From Mucilaginibacter jinjuensis (GTDB lineage Bacteria > Bacteroidota > Bacteroidia > Sphingobacteriales > Sphingobacteriaceae): a DNA stretch of 64,000 nucleotides. The translations under genes and the position numbers were made by a program. Shown here piece by piece: positions 25,850-34,493 of the stretch. The notes under the pieces were generated by a model, which was given only the letters and a program-made list of their open reading frames with translations, was not told the DNA's origin and searched no databases. The stretch lies in assembly GCF_028596025.1 (NCBI RefSeq), contig NZ_CP117167.1, forward strand, positions 3,410,001-3,474,000. Direction: 5' to 3'. Within the stretch, counting starts at the first letter, position 1. Every line of letters begins with the position of its first letter.

Positions 25850-26820
25850 TATTTAACAGCCTGAAAATTTGGAGGTATAGTTAGATGATATTTAGCAGCA
25901 ACAGCAGGATTGTATACGCGTTTGCGGATCTTCACCATCTCTAGTTTTAAACCTGCGGTGCTGTGTGTTTTTAAATACTGAGCTGCCTGTAAGCCCGCCT
26001 GAAATCCCCATTGGTAAATATCTGCACCAAAAGCAGCAACTGCGCCACGCTGTACTAAACCGGCTTCGCTGGTAAAAATCGGTACGTTTTTTTCATTACA
26101 GCTTTTCAGGATAGTTTCGAATGATGCGAATACCGTATTATCAGGATTGGCAAAAAAGGCATCGATGTTTTTGCTTAACAGTGATTGGGTAACCAGTTGT
26201 GCATCGGCAGATGAATTAACGGGTAATGCCACGATCGTAACATTTAAACCTTTAGCCAGAGACTGGATCCGTGCCAAAGCATCGGCTGATTGTGGTTCTG
26301 ACTGATTATAGATCATCCCTACCACCAGTTTACCTGATTTGGGTTTCAGAATTTTAGGTATCAGGGCGAATGAGGTATCAATGTATTGCAGATCTTCAAC
26401 AGCACCAAACAAATTGGTTGGTGCTTTACCATCGGCAGGTATTAAGTGGGCACGCTCCAGCGTTGGCGAAACCATCATAAATACTGGGATTGTTTTAGTT
26501 TTTTGCGATGCCGTAACCGAGGCCAAAGTAGTGCAGGTAGCCAGCAGATCAACCTTATTGCTTACAAACTGGTTAACAATCTGGGTTAAAGTTGGGATGC
26601 TCCCTTCTGCATTGCTATATTTAATTTCGACTGTCTTTTTATCTTCACTAAAACCATTTTGCTTTAGTGCATCGGTGAAACCAACACGGGCTTGTGAAAT
26701 GGTTGCATCCTCAAAAGCATCAACAAAACCAACAACAGGTACGCCTTTGGGTGCGTTTTGCTTGCATGCTGCAAGGCCTAAAACAAATAGTAATGGGGCT
26801 AACTTAAAAATCTGCTTCAT
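25849..26820 (-). CDS. ABC transporter substrate-binding lipoprotein (PF04392 type)
   Basis: A 323-residue lipoprotein: signal MKQIFKLAPLLFVLGLAAC with lipobox LAAC, then two Rossmann-like lobes (GVPVVGFVDAFEDATISQARVGFTDALKQ; VGMIYNQSEPQSADALARI; VPIFTSEAGLVQRGAVAAFGADIYQWGFQAG). The family binds tryptophan, other amino acids or small organics in characterised cases; the ligand here cannot be read from sequence. It heads the binding protein-permease-ATPase operon. Confidence 0.93.
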   Translation of the reverse strand: MKQIFKLAPLLFVLGLAACKQNAPKGVPVVGFVDAFEDATISQARVGFTDALKQNGFSEDKKTVEIKYSNAEGSIPTLTQIVNQFVSNKVDLLATCTTLASVTASQKTKTIPVFMMVSPTLERAHLIPADGKAPTNLFGAVEDLQYIDTSFALIPKILKPKSGKLVVGMIYNQSEPQSADALARIQSLAKGLNVTIVALPVNSSADAQLVTQSLLSKNIDAFFANPDNTVFASFETILKSCNEKNVPIFTSEAGLVQRGAVAAFGADIYQWGFQAGLQAAQYLKTHSTAGLKLEMVKIRKRVYNPAVAAKYHLTIPPNFQAVK

Positions 26821-26901
26821 GGGCCTAAAATAAACATTTAAGAAACATAAGGTTTATAAATGTATACGCCTTAAGCCATTTTTACGTTAATTTGGCATTA
26901 C

Positions 26902-28047
26902 ATGATACCAGTGATTTCAAAACTACCGCAAACGCCCACTACTATATTTTCAGTAATGTCGGCCCTGGCTAATGAGGTTGGCGCTATTAATCTATCTCAG
27001 GGATTCCCTGATTACGAGTGCTCGCCTATTCTGCAAAAATTAGTGCAAAAGGCCATGAAAGATGGTCATAATCAATACGCTCCGATGCCCGGACTGCTAT
27101 CACTTCGCGAAGAGATCAGCCAGAAAACGGAAAGACTTTATGGCGCACAATACAATCCCGATACCGAGATTACCATCACTGCCGGTGGCACACAGGCTAT
27201 ATTTACAGCCATTAGTGCTATTATTCATCCTAATGATGAGGTAATCATTTTCGAGCCTGCTTATGATTGCTACGCCCCTACTATTAAGTTAATGGGGGGC
27301 ATCGTAAAATCGTTAGAGTTGCATCCGCCTGATTATCGCATTCAATGGGATATGGTGAAAAAGCTGGTGAACAACAAAACGCGGATGATCATCCTTAACT
27401 CGCCGCATAACCCAACTGCTACCATTTTGCAGGAAGATGATATTAAGCAACTGAATGACATTGTAAACAACCGCGATATTATTATCCTAAGCGATGAGGT
27501 TTACGAGCATCTGGTATTCGACGGTCAACAACATTTAAGCATGGCCCGTTACCCCGATCTACAGCAGCGTAGCTTTATTATCGCATCGTTCGGCAAGCTG
27601 TTCCATACCACAGGCTGGAAAATTGGTTATTGTATGGCCCCAGCTTATTTAATGCAGGAGTTCAGGAAGATCCACCAGTTTAACGTGTTTAGTGTGAATA
27701 CACCGATGCAGGTGGCTGCGGCCTCGTACCTTAAGGACGAAAATGTTTATTTAAGTCTGCCCGATTTCTTTCAACAGAAGCGAGATTACTTTAGAGAGGG
27801 ATTAAAGCAAACGCGGTTTGAGTTACTGCCTTGCAGTGGTTCGTACTTTCAATCGGTGCGCTACCAAAACATAGCAGATGAGAAAGATAGCGATTTTGCT
27901 ATACGTGTAACCAAAGAAATTGGCGTGGCTGCCATCCCGGTTTCGGCCTTTTATTCGAGGGGGACAGACCACCAGGTATTGCGCTTTTGTTTTGCAAAAA
28001 GGCAAGAAACACTGGATAAAGCCGTTGATAGATTAGTAAAGTTGTAA
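26902..28047 (+). CDS. Methionine/glutamine aminotransferase (KAT/YbdL type)
   Basis: A 381-residue fold type I PLP enzyme. INLSQGFPDYE at the N-terminus, NSPHNPTA, the Asp-containing ILSDEVYEHLVFD, the PLP lysine in SFGKLFHTTGWKIGY, and a C-terminal LRFCFAK (substrate carboxylate Arg) are all seen. Closest to YbdL/KYAT enzymes that transaminate methionine, its keto acid and glutamine. The next gene, 53 bp away, encodes an omega-amidase, which removes the alpha-ketoglutaramate made when glutamine is the donor. Not a BioA, despite biotin genes elsewhere in the window. Confidence 0.92.
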   Translation: MIPVISKLPQTPTTIFSVMSALANEVGAINLSQGFPDYECSPILQKLVQKAMKDGHNQYAPMPGLLSLREEISQKTERLYGAQYNPDTEITITAGGTQAIFTAISAIIHPNDEVIIFEPAYDCYAPTIKLMGGIVKSLELHPPDYRIQWDMVKKLVNNKTRMIILNSPHNPTATILQEDDIKQLNDIVNNRDIIILSDEVYEHLVFDGQQHLSMARYPDLQQRSFIIASFGKLFHTTGWKIGYCMAPAYLMQEFRKIHQFNVFSVNTPMQVAAASYLKDENVYLSLPDFFQQKRDYFREGLKQTRFELLPCSGSYFQSVRYQNIADEKDSDFAIRVTKEIGVAAIPVSAFYSRGTDHQVLRFCFAKRQETLDKAVDRLVKL

Positions 28048-28100
28048 ACTTTAGCTCTGAAATTACATTAACAATAATTTACAAGCCGTAACAAAACTTT

Positions 28101-28880
28101 ATGGAGAACCTTAAAATTACCATTTTTCAAGGACACCTTTTTTGGGAGAACATTGATAAAAACTTACAAAATATATCATTGCGCTTAGCGGGTATTCGTG
28201 AAAAAACGGATTTAATTATTCTGCCCGAAATGTTTAGTACCGGCTATTCAATGAACGCCGAAAAACTGGCCGAGCCAATGTACGGCAAGTCGATGCAGTG
28301 GATGCAGGAGACTGCCCAGAAGTTTGGCGCAGTAGTTACCGGCAGCCTGATTATAGAGGAAGCCGGCCATTATTATAACCGCCTCATCTGGATGCGCCCC
28401 GATGGCACTTATGCCCAATATGATAAACGCCACCTGTTTACCATGGCCAAAGAAGAAGATACTTACACGGCCGGAACAGAGAAATTAATTGTAGAATTAA
28501 ACGGCTGGAAAATTTGCCCGGTAATATGCTACGATCTACGTTTCCCGGTATGGCTGCGTAATGTTAATGCCGAATACGACCTGCTGATTGTGGTAGCCAA
28601 CTGGCCCGAAAAACGATCGTTACACTGGCGCACATTAATACCTGCGCGAGCTATTGAAAACCTTGCGTACGTTATTGGTGTTAACCGTGTGGGGCACGAT
28701 GGTAACGAGGTTTACCATTCGGGCGATTCGGAATGTATTGACCCGGCCGGTAACGTTGTTTACTATAAACGGGACGAAGAAGATGTTTACACTTTCTCGA
28801 TACTGAAAGAAGAAGTTATTAAAGCACGGCGTTATTTCCCTTTTTTAAAGGATGCCGACGTGTTTACTATACCGGAATGA
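28101..28880 (+). CDS. Omega-amidase (YafV/Nit2-type nitrilase family)
   Basis: A 259-residue carbon-nitrogen hydrolase. The catalytic triad is E43 (LPEMFSTGYS), K109 (YDKRHLF) and C143 (VICYDLRFP), in family-typical contexts. Members YafV and Nit2 hydrolyse alpha-ketoglutaramate or alpha-ketosuccinamate. Position after the aminotransferase gene suggests that they act together in methionine salvage or in keto acid amination by glutamine. Length is normal. Lies upstream of the mprF-like gene with 74 bp between. Confidence 0.93.
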   Translation: MENLKITIFQGHLFWENIDKNLQNISLRLAGIREKTDLIILPEMFSTGYSMNAEKLAEPMYGKSMQWMQETAQKFGAVVTGSLIIEEAGHYYNRLIWMRPDGTYAQYDKRHLFTMAKEEDTYTAGTEKLIVELNGWKICPVICYDLRFPVWLRNVNAEYDLLIVVANWPEKRSLHWRTLIPARAIENLAYVIGVNRVGHDGNEVYHSGDSECIDPAGNVVYYKRDEEDVYTFSILKEEVIKARRYFPFLKDADVFTIPE

Positions 28881-28954
28881 TGAATAATTGAACTTCACTT
28901 TAACTTCATCCCGGTTCTTGAACATTGCATCATTGAACGAGGGATAAGTTAAAG

Positions 28955-31540
28955 ATGAAGAGCTATCAGATACATCTAAAAAACAAGAACTTTTACTTTA
29001 AAGAAATTTTAGGGTTTCTGTTCCTGCTGTTTGCCGTTTATTTTATCCGCCACCAATCAGCCGAACTAAAGAGTACCGGCAGTGTGCTCCGCGGTTCAAA
29101 AGCAGTTTGGATCATCATCGGCATTTGCCTTACCCTCTTATACATAGCCACCCAGGCTTACATGTATGTGTACAGTTTCCGTACGGTTGGTGCACGCATA
29201 AAACTCTGGGATGGCATCAAGCTTTTTCTGAAACGCAACTTCATCAGCGTTTTTTTGCCCGGCGGTGGTGTCACTTCCCTGGCATTTTTCACTAAGGAAA
29301 TTGAGCAAAAAAATGTCTCTAAAAGCCGCATCAATTTTGCCTCTTATATCTATGGTTTTGTAGGCATCTTCACCGTGTTTTTGGTGGCCATCCCGGTGAT
29401 GCTTTGGCTGATGCTCACCAACCAGCAGTTTGTGGGCGAAATGTGGGCCTTCGGTAGTGTCGGACTGCTCATTATTGTGCTATTATGGGCTACTTTTTCA
29501 TTACTTAAAAGAGGAATAGTTTTTAGGCTGATTATTCGCATAAGTCCGGAGATTGAGTTGATTTGGAACGAGATTATGGCCGATAAATTCTCTTACAAAG
29601 CCTTCATCCAAACAGTACTGATTTCGTTACTGATCGAGTTTATGGGGATAGCTCATTTACTCATCGCAATGGCCGCCATAGGTAAAGTTCCATCATTCGA
29701 GGCGGCAGCTGTGGGGTACATTATCGCCACGCTGTTCCTCATCATCTCTCCGTTTTTGCGGGGCATGGGTGCGATAGAATTGTCACTCACTTTGTTCCTG
29801 AAACATTACGGTGGCTTCAGCACAACAGAGGCTGCGGCCATTACCCTGCTCTATCGCTTGTTCGAGTTTTGGTTACCGCTGGTTGCCGGGATATTTAGCT
29901 TTATATTTAATAAAGGCAATCTTATCTTAAGAATTTTTCCTGCCATATTGCTGTTTGGTTTGGGGATGGTTAATATCATTTCGGTATCAACGCCAGCCAT
30001 TAAATCGAGGGTGAAGTTGTTGAGTGAATTCCTGCCTGTACAAGCAATTTATTTCTCCAATTTCCTGGTTATCATTATTGGTATATTACTGATTGTAACA
30101 TCGGCTTTCCTCATCAGAGGACTGCGCAATGCCTGGTATTTTGCATTAGCTTTATGTGTATTTTCCTTAATCGGACACATTACCAAGGCTTTTGATTATG
30201 AGGAATCGTTGGTTGCGCTATTTGTATTGATTGCGCTTTTACTTACCCAGAAGCAATATTATATCCGTACCAACCGCAACCTGCAAAGCCTTAGCCTGGG
30301 TGCTGCCTTGTGGATTTTTGCAGCTGTAACTATATACGGCATTGTAGGTTTTTATTATCTGGATAAAAAACATTTCGATATTGATTTCTCGCTTGTAGCT
30401 GCTATACGCAGCACTTTCGATAATTTCATTCTGCTTAACTCGGGTGGCATTGTTCCGCATACCCGGTTCGCGCATACTTTCCTTTATTCTATCAATGTTT
30501 TTGGGGTTGTAGCTATTGGGTTAGTCTTTTATGCGTTTATCAAACCTTATTTTCTGGAGCGTGAGATAGACGAAACCGAGCTTCACGATGCTAATAATCT
30601 CTTAGAAAAGTATGGCAACTCTCCTGTCGATTACTTTAAAACTTATGCCGATAAGCTCTTCTTCTTTTCCGAAGCGCATGAAGGTTTTCTGGCTTATCGC
30701 GTAGCTAATAACTTCGCTATTGTACTGGAGGAGCCGGTTTGCGAGGATAACGTGAGCACCAAATCTGATATTTTGCGTGAATTCGAGCGTTTTTGTCAGC
30801 ACCAGGGAATTAAACCGGCTTATTACCGTGTGGATGGCATCAGCCTCGATTTGTTTGGCTATCTGGGTAAAAAGTGGATGGTGATTGGCCAGGAAGCGAT
30901 ACTGGATTTGAATACTTTCACGCTTGAAGGTAAAGATCGTAAATCAATGCGTAACGCGGTTAACAGTATGCAGAAAAAAGGCTTCATCACCAAAATATAT
31001 GAAGCGCCAATTAAAGAGGGGTTACTGCAAAAACTAAAACTGGTAAGCGACGAATGGCTCCGCACTATGGACCGCGAAGAGCTTGTATTCTCACAAGGTA
31101 TGTTTGATTGGGATCAGTTGAAGAATCAACCTATTATTACTTTAGAAAACGAGGATGAAAAGGTATTGGCTTTCCTGAACGTAATCCCCGATTATGCCGC
31201 CGGTGAAGCCACTTACGATCTAATCCGTAAAACGGCTGATGCACCGGGTGGTAATATGGATGTACTGATTATCGAGCTGATTAACTATTGCAAAGGCAAA
31301 GGCTACCAGTATTTGAATATGGGCCTCGCTCCTATGTCGGGTATCGAAAAGGCACAAGATCTGCCCGAGCGTACCATCAAGTTTGCTTATGAGAAGATCC
31401 AGCAGTTTAGGCATTATCGTGGGTTGAGGGATTTTAAAGAGAAGTTCGATCCGCTGTGGCGCAATAAATATCTGGTTTATGAGAATACTTATGATTTATT
31501 GCAATTGCCTATGGCGATATCGAAAGTTATGAAACCATAG
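28955..31540 (+). CDS. mprF: MprF-type phosphatidylglycerol lysyltransferase/flippase
   Basis: An 861-residue protein in two parts. Residues 1 to about 545 carry the multi-helix flippase domain (LPG_synthase_TM, UPF0104); 560-861 carry the DUF2156 GNAT-like aminoacyl transferase domain, with AHEGFLAYRVANNFAIVLEEP, SMRNAVNSMQKKGF, GEATYDLIRK..APGGNMDVL, YLNMGLAPMSGIE and LRDFKEKFDPLWRNKYLVY. It should transfer an amino acid, typically lysine, from aminoacyl-tRNA to phosphatidylglycerol and move the product to the outer leaflet, lowering surface negative charge. Length agrees with full MprF. It is followed by an AcvB/VirJ-like gene. Confidence 0.93.
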   Translation: MKSYQIHLKNKNFYFKEILGFLFLLFAVYFIRHQSAELKSTGSVLRGSKAVWIIIGICLTLLYIATQAYMYVYSFRTVGARIKLWDGIKLFLKRNFISVFLPGGGVTSLAFFTKEIEQKNVSKSRINFASYIYGFVGIFTVFLVAIPVMLWLMLTNQQFVGEMWAFGSVGLLIIVLLWATFSLLKRGIVFRLIIRISPEIELIWNEIMADKFSYKAFIQTVLISLLIEFMGIAHLLIAMAAIGKVPSFEAAAVGYIIATLFLIISPFLRGMGAIELSLTLFLKHYGGFSTTEAAAITLLYRLFEFWLPLVAGIFSFIFNKGNLILRIFPAILLFGLGMVNIISVSTPAIKSRVKLLSEFLPVQAIYFSNFLVIIIGILLIVTSAFLIRGLRNAWYFALALCVFSLIGHITKAFDYEESLVALFVLIALLLTQKQYYIRTNRNLQSLSLGAALWIFAAVTIYGIVGFYYLDKKHFDIDFSLVAAIRSTFDNFILLNSGGIVPHTRFAHTFLYSINVFGVVAIGLVFYAFIKPYFLEREIDETELHDANNLLEKYGNSPVDYFKTYADKLFFFSEAHEGFLAYRVANNFAIVLEEPVCEDNVSTKSDILREFERFCQHQGIKPAYYRVDGISLDLFGYLGKKWMVIGQEAILDLNTFTLEGKDRKSMRNAVNSMQKKGFITKIYEAPIKEGLLQKLKLVSDEWLRTMDREELVFSQGMFDWDQLKNQPIITLENEDEKVLAFLNVIPDYAAGEATYDLIRKTADAPGGNMDVLIIELINYCKGKGYQYLNMGLAPMSGIEKAQDLPERTIKFAYEKIQQFRHYRGLRDFKEKFDPLWRNKYLVYENTYDLLQLPMAISKVMKP

Positions 31541-31580
31541 GGATTTCGGATTTCGGAGGTTCGATTTCGGATTTAAATAT
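31541..31580 (+). repeat. TTCGGATTTCGG repeat, copy B
   Basis: Aligns with 22813-22852 at about 80% identity. It starts at the first base after the mprF stop and precedes the inverted copy 3 of the long palindrome. Confidence 0.6.
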
Positions 31581-31607
31581 ATAAGACATACCTATCATAA
31601 ATAAGCG

Positions 31608-31689
31608 CGTCATTGCGAGGTACGAAGCAATTGCGAACTCTACAGAGAGGCTCTGCTAATCGGGGATTGCTTCGTTCCTCGCAATGACG
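31608..31689. repeat. Long palindromic repeat, copy 3 (inverted)
   Basis: Arms of 24 bases (31608-31631 and 31666-31689), one mismatch. Its centre (31632-31665), read in reverse complement, aligns with the centres of copies 1 and 4 (CCCGA..CTCTGTA..GTTCGC), so this copy is in the opposite orientation. It separates mprF from the AcvB-like gene. Confidence 0.88.
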
Positions 31690-31706
31690 GTAATAATTCA
31701 GACTTA

Positions 31707-33107
31707 ATGAAAAAGCACATATTAGTACTTATTCTGGCTTTAATCACCACCTCCACCCAGGCCAAACTCCTCACCACAGACTCCATTCGTTACAGCGGCT
31801 TCGGTTATATGTACTTATATAAACCAACCCAAGCGGTCAATAATGTAATTATCTGCGTATCAGGTGATGGTGGCTGGAACGAGGGTATTGAAAGTATTGC
31901 CCTTAAGGTTAAATCGCCGAATACTTTATTGATTGGAGTTGATGTTCGCCATATCCTCAAATACATGCGCGAGAGCAAAGCTGAATGCCTTTACCCGGCT
32001 ACCGATTTTGAGGAAATGAGCCAGTTTGTGCAGAAAGAAATGGGCTATAAAACTTATTTCACGCCAATCTTATTAGGTTATTCGTCAGGCGCCACATTGG
32101 TTTATGGTTTGTTGGCCCAAGCTCCGCAGAATACATTTAAAGGTGCAATTGCATTTGGATTTTGTCCCGATCTTGATATCAACAAACCGCTTTGCAAAGG
32201 TTCGGGTAAATTTGAGTGTATTAAACGAAATGATAACAAGGGTTATGATATTGGCCCGGTTAGTAATTTAAGTGCACCATTTATATCCATGCAGGGCACT
32301 ACAGACCAAATTTGTGATTATGCCTCAACCGTTGCATTCCTTAAAAAGGTGCCTCATGCCGAAGTTGTTTCGCTGCCAAAAGTGGGTCACGGTTATACCG
32401 TCGAAAAAAACTGGGTTCCGCAATTCAAACAAGCTTACGCTCACTTGTTATCTATAACACAGGAAGCACTTGCGCCAAATGAAGCAAGCATGAAAATTGA
32501 TTTGCCCATCAAAGTAACCGAAGCAACGGGTTCAGCCCAAACCAATGATATGGTTTTGATGATCTCGGGCGATGGCGGCTGGACGGGCTTCGACCAGCAA
32601 ATCGCTTCTGAATTTGCATCGCATGGCATCCCTGTAGTTGGCCTCAATTCCTTAAAATATTTCTGGGACAAGAAAACGCCGGAACAAACTGCACAAGATG
32701 CTTTAACGTTAATTGAAAAATATTCGGCACTTTGGAAAAAGGAAAATATTGTGCTGGTGGGTTATTCGTTCGGTGCCGATGTAATGCCGTTTATTTACAA
32801 CCGTTTACCGGAGGCTATCAAAAAAAGAGTACATAATGTAGGCTTGTTATCGCCATCTAAGGATACAGATTTTGAAGTGCATGTATCAGATTTACTAAAC
32901 TTTGGTTCGTCCGACAGGGAGTTGAAAGTACCTGCCGAAATTGAGAAAATGACCGACGTTAAAATCACATGCTTTTTCGGAAAAGACGAGGATGACGTTC
33001 CCCTTAATGAGCTGCCAAAACAAAATTGCAAGGTAATACTTTTAGATGGAGGGCATCATTACGAAAATAGTTTCGATGTGATCTATAAAAATGTAATTCC
33101 GCAATAA
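31707..33107 (+). CDS. AcvB/VirJ-type exported hydrolase, likely lysyl-phosphatidylglycerol hydrolase
   Basis: A 466-residue exported protein, signal peptide about 1-19. Two alpha/beta-hydrolase domains in tandem: domain 1 (45-250) has VSGDGGW, nucleophile S126 in GYSSG and H228; domain 2 (280-466) has MISGDGGW, nucleophile S354 in GYSFGAD and H450/H451 in DGGHHY. Domain 2 matches the VirJ/AcvB family closely. Agrobacterium AcvB hydrolyses lysyl-phosphatidylglycerol and is encoded next to the synthase lpiA, as this gene lies 166 bp after an mprF homologue. The substrate here is inferred from this context. In many VirJ proteins only one such domain is present. Confidence 0.88.
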   Translation: MKKHILVLILALITTSTQAKLLTTDSIRYSGFGYMYLYKPTQAVNNVIICVSGDGGWNEGIESIALKVKSPNTLLIGVDVRHILKYMRESKAECLYPATDFEEMSQFVQKEMGYKTYFTPILLGYSSGATLVYGLLAQAPQNTFKGAIAFGFCPDLDINKPLCKGSGKFECIKRNDNKGYDIGPVSNLSAPFISMQGTTDQICDYASTVAFLKKVPHAEVVSLPKVGHGYTVEKNWVPQFKQAYAHLLSITQEALAPNEASMKIDLPIKVTEATGSAQTNDMVLMISGDGGWTGFDQQIASEFASHGIPVVGLNSLKYFWDKKTPEQTAQDALTLIEKYSALWKKENIVLVGYSFGADVMPFIYNRLPEAIKKRVHNVGLLSPSKDTDFEVHVSDLLNFGSSDRELKVPAEIEKMTDVKITCFFGKDEDDVPLNELPKQNCKVILLDGGHHYENSFDVIYKNVIPQ

Positions 33108-33187
33108 AATGAAGGTTTTGCATTATTACTTCATCTAAAATTCATATCTGTTTATAAGATTTGTAACGTTGAATAGGGATCAGAAAC

Positions 33188-34462
33188 ATGCAAAAACTAA
33201 AGAATCTAACTTTTTTATTACCCGCTCTTACACTTTTTTCTACCTTAACCGCTAAAGCACAGACAGATACACTTAGGCTTAACTTTCAGGATGCTGAAAA
33301 GCAATTTCTGCAGAACAACTTAAGTTTGGTTGCGCAAAAGTATAATGTAGAATCAACTAAAGCACTTATCGATCAGGCTAAACTTTGGGACAACCCCACC
33401 CTCAGTACCGATCAAAACATCTGGGACGGTGCAAGCCGAAAATTCTTCGACCACTCAAACGGTTACGGACAGGTGTTTGTACAATTAAGCCAGGTATTTA
33501 CTACCGCCGGCAAACGTGGCAAACAAATACAGGTTGCTAAAGATAATGCACAAATTCAGGAAGCTGCTTTTAATGATCTGATGCGTAACCTGCGCTACAA
33601 TTTGCAACTCGATTTTGGTCAGGTTGCTACTTTGGTTCAGCAAGGCCAGGTTTATCAGAAAGAAATTACAGCTGCAGGTAACCTTGTTGATGCAACGCAA
33701 AAAACTTTCGATGCAGGCAACACTTCTATGAAAGACCTAATCCGTTTAAAAGCCTTATTATTTGGCTTACAAAACGATATGGTTGAGAACAGCCGCCAGA
33801 TCAATGAACTGCAAACAGAACTTAAAACCCTGTTGCACGTAAAAGAAACCAGCTTTGTTTTGCCAATTATCGACGACAAACCTGTACAGGATGTAAATCT
33901 TGACGCAGTTGCCTTAATTGAACAGGCCAAAACTAACCGCCCCGATTATTTATCGAACCAATATCAGTTAAACTCATCTACGCATAACCTGGCTTTACAA
34001 AAAGCAATGGCTGCACCAGATATTACTATCGGTGGTTCGTACGATAAAAATAGCAGTTACGCTCCTAACTACTACGGTTTACAAATCGGCCTTCCCCTAC
34101 CCGTGTTTAACCGCAACCAGGGCAATATTAAATCGGCCAAGTACGATGTAATGAGCCAGCAGGCTACTTTGCAGGATAATGAGGTGCGTTTACGTAATGA
34201 TGTAGTACAAGCTATTAATCAGTATAAACTGAACCAGCAATTGTTTACTACACAGCAAACGCAGTTTAATGAGCAGTACGACAAGTTGTTTAATGCCATG
34301 TCGACCAGCTTAAAGCAGCGCCAGATTGGTTTAGTGGAGTTTATAGACTTTTTTGATAGCTATAAAGACACCAAACTTAAGATTTTGCAGCAGCAATATA
34401 ACCTGCAGAAATCTATCGCCGACCTCAACTTTGCCGTTGGCGTTACCGTAATTAAGCCATAA
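33188..34462 (+). CDS. czcC: TolC-family outer membrane channel (CzcC/CusC-like)
   Basis: A 424-residue outer membrane efflux protein: signal peptide about 1-24, then two OEP repeats rich in long amphipathic helices (LNFQDAEKQFLQNNLSLVAQKYNVE; PDYLSNQYQLNSSTHNLALQKAMAAPDITIGGSYDKNSSYAPNYYGLQIGLPLPVFNRNQGNI). As first gene of a czcCBA-type operon it forms the exit duct for the RND pump encoded downstream. 31 bp separate it from the adaptor gene. The gene symbol denotes family, not proven substrate. Confidence 0.9.
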   Translation: MQKLKNLTFLLPALTLFSTLTAKAQTDTLRLNFQDAEKQFLQNNLSLVAQKYNVESTKALIDQAKLWDNPTLSTDQNIWDGASRKFFDHSNGYGQVFVQLSQVFTTAGKRGKQIQVAKDNAQIQEAAFNDLMRNLRYNLQLDFGQVATLVQQGQVYQKEITAAGNLVDATQKTFDAGNTSMKDLIRLKALLFGLQNDMVENSRQINELQTELKTLLHVKETSFVLPIIDDKPVQDVNLDAVALIEQAKTNRPDYLSNQYQLNSSTHNLALQKAMAAPDITIGGSYDKNSSYAPNYYGLQIGLPLPVFNRNQGNIKSAKYDVMSQQATLQDNEVRLRNDVVQAINQYKLNQQLFTTQQTQFNEQYDKLFNAMSTSLKQRQIGLVEFIDFFDSYKDTKLKILQQQYNLQKSIADLNFAVGVTVIKP

Positions 34463-34493
34463 TTAATTTTAACTCGATAACAACAAACTATAA

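Noticed and set aside
26902..28047. BioA assignment of the aminotransferase
   Set aside because: The sequence has the KAT/YbdL landmarks (NLSQGFPDYE, SFGKLFHTTGWKIGY) and is of fold type I aspartate-aminotransferase type, not the class III type of BioA.
28881..28954. Imperfect inverted repeat (atgatg..ttgaac / gttc..catcat) before the mprF-like gene
   Set aside because: Too many mismatches and no T run or similarity to the repeat families in the window; left unannotated.
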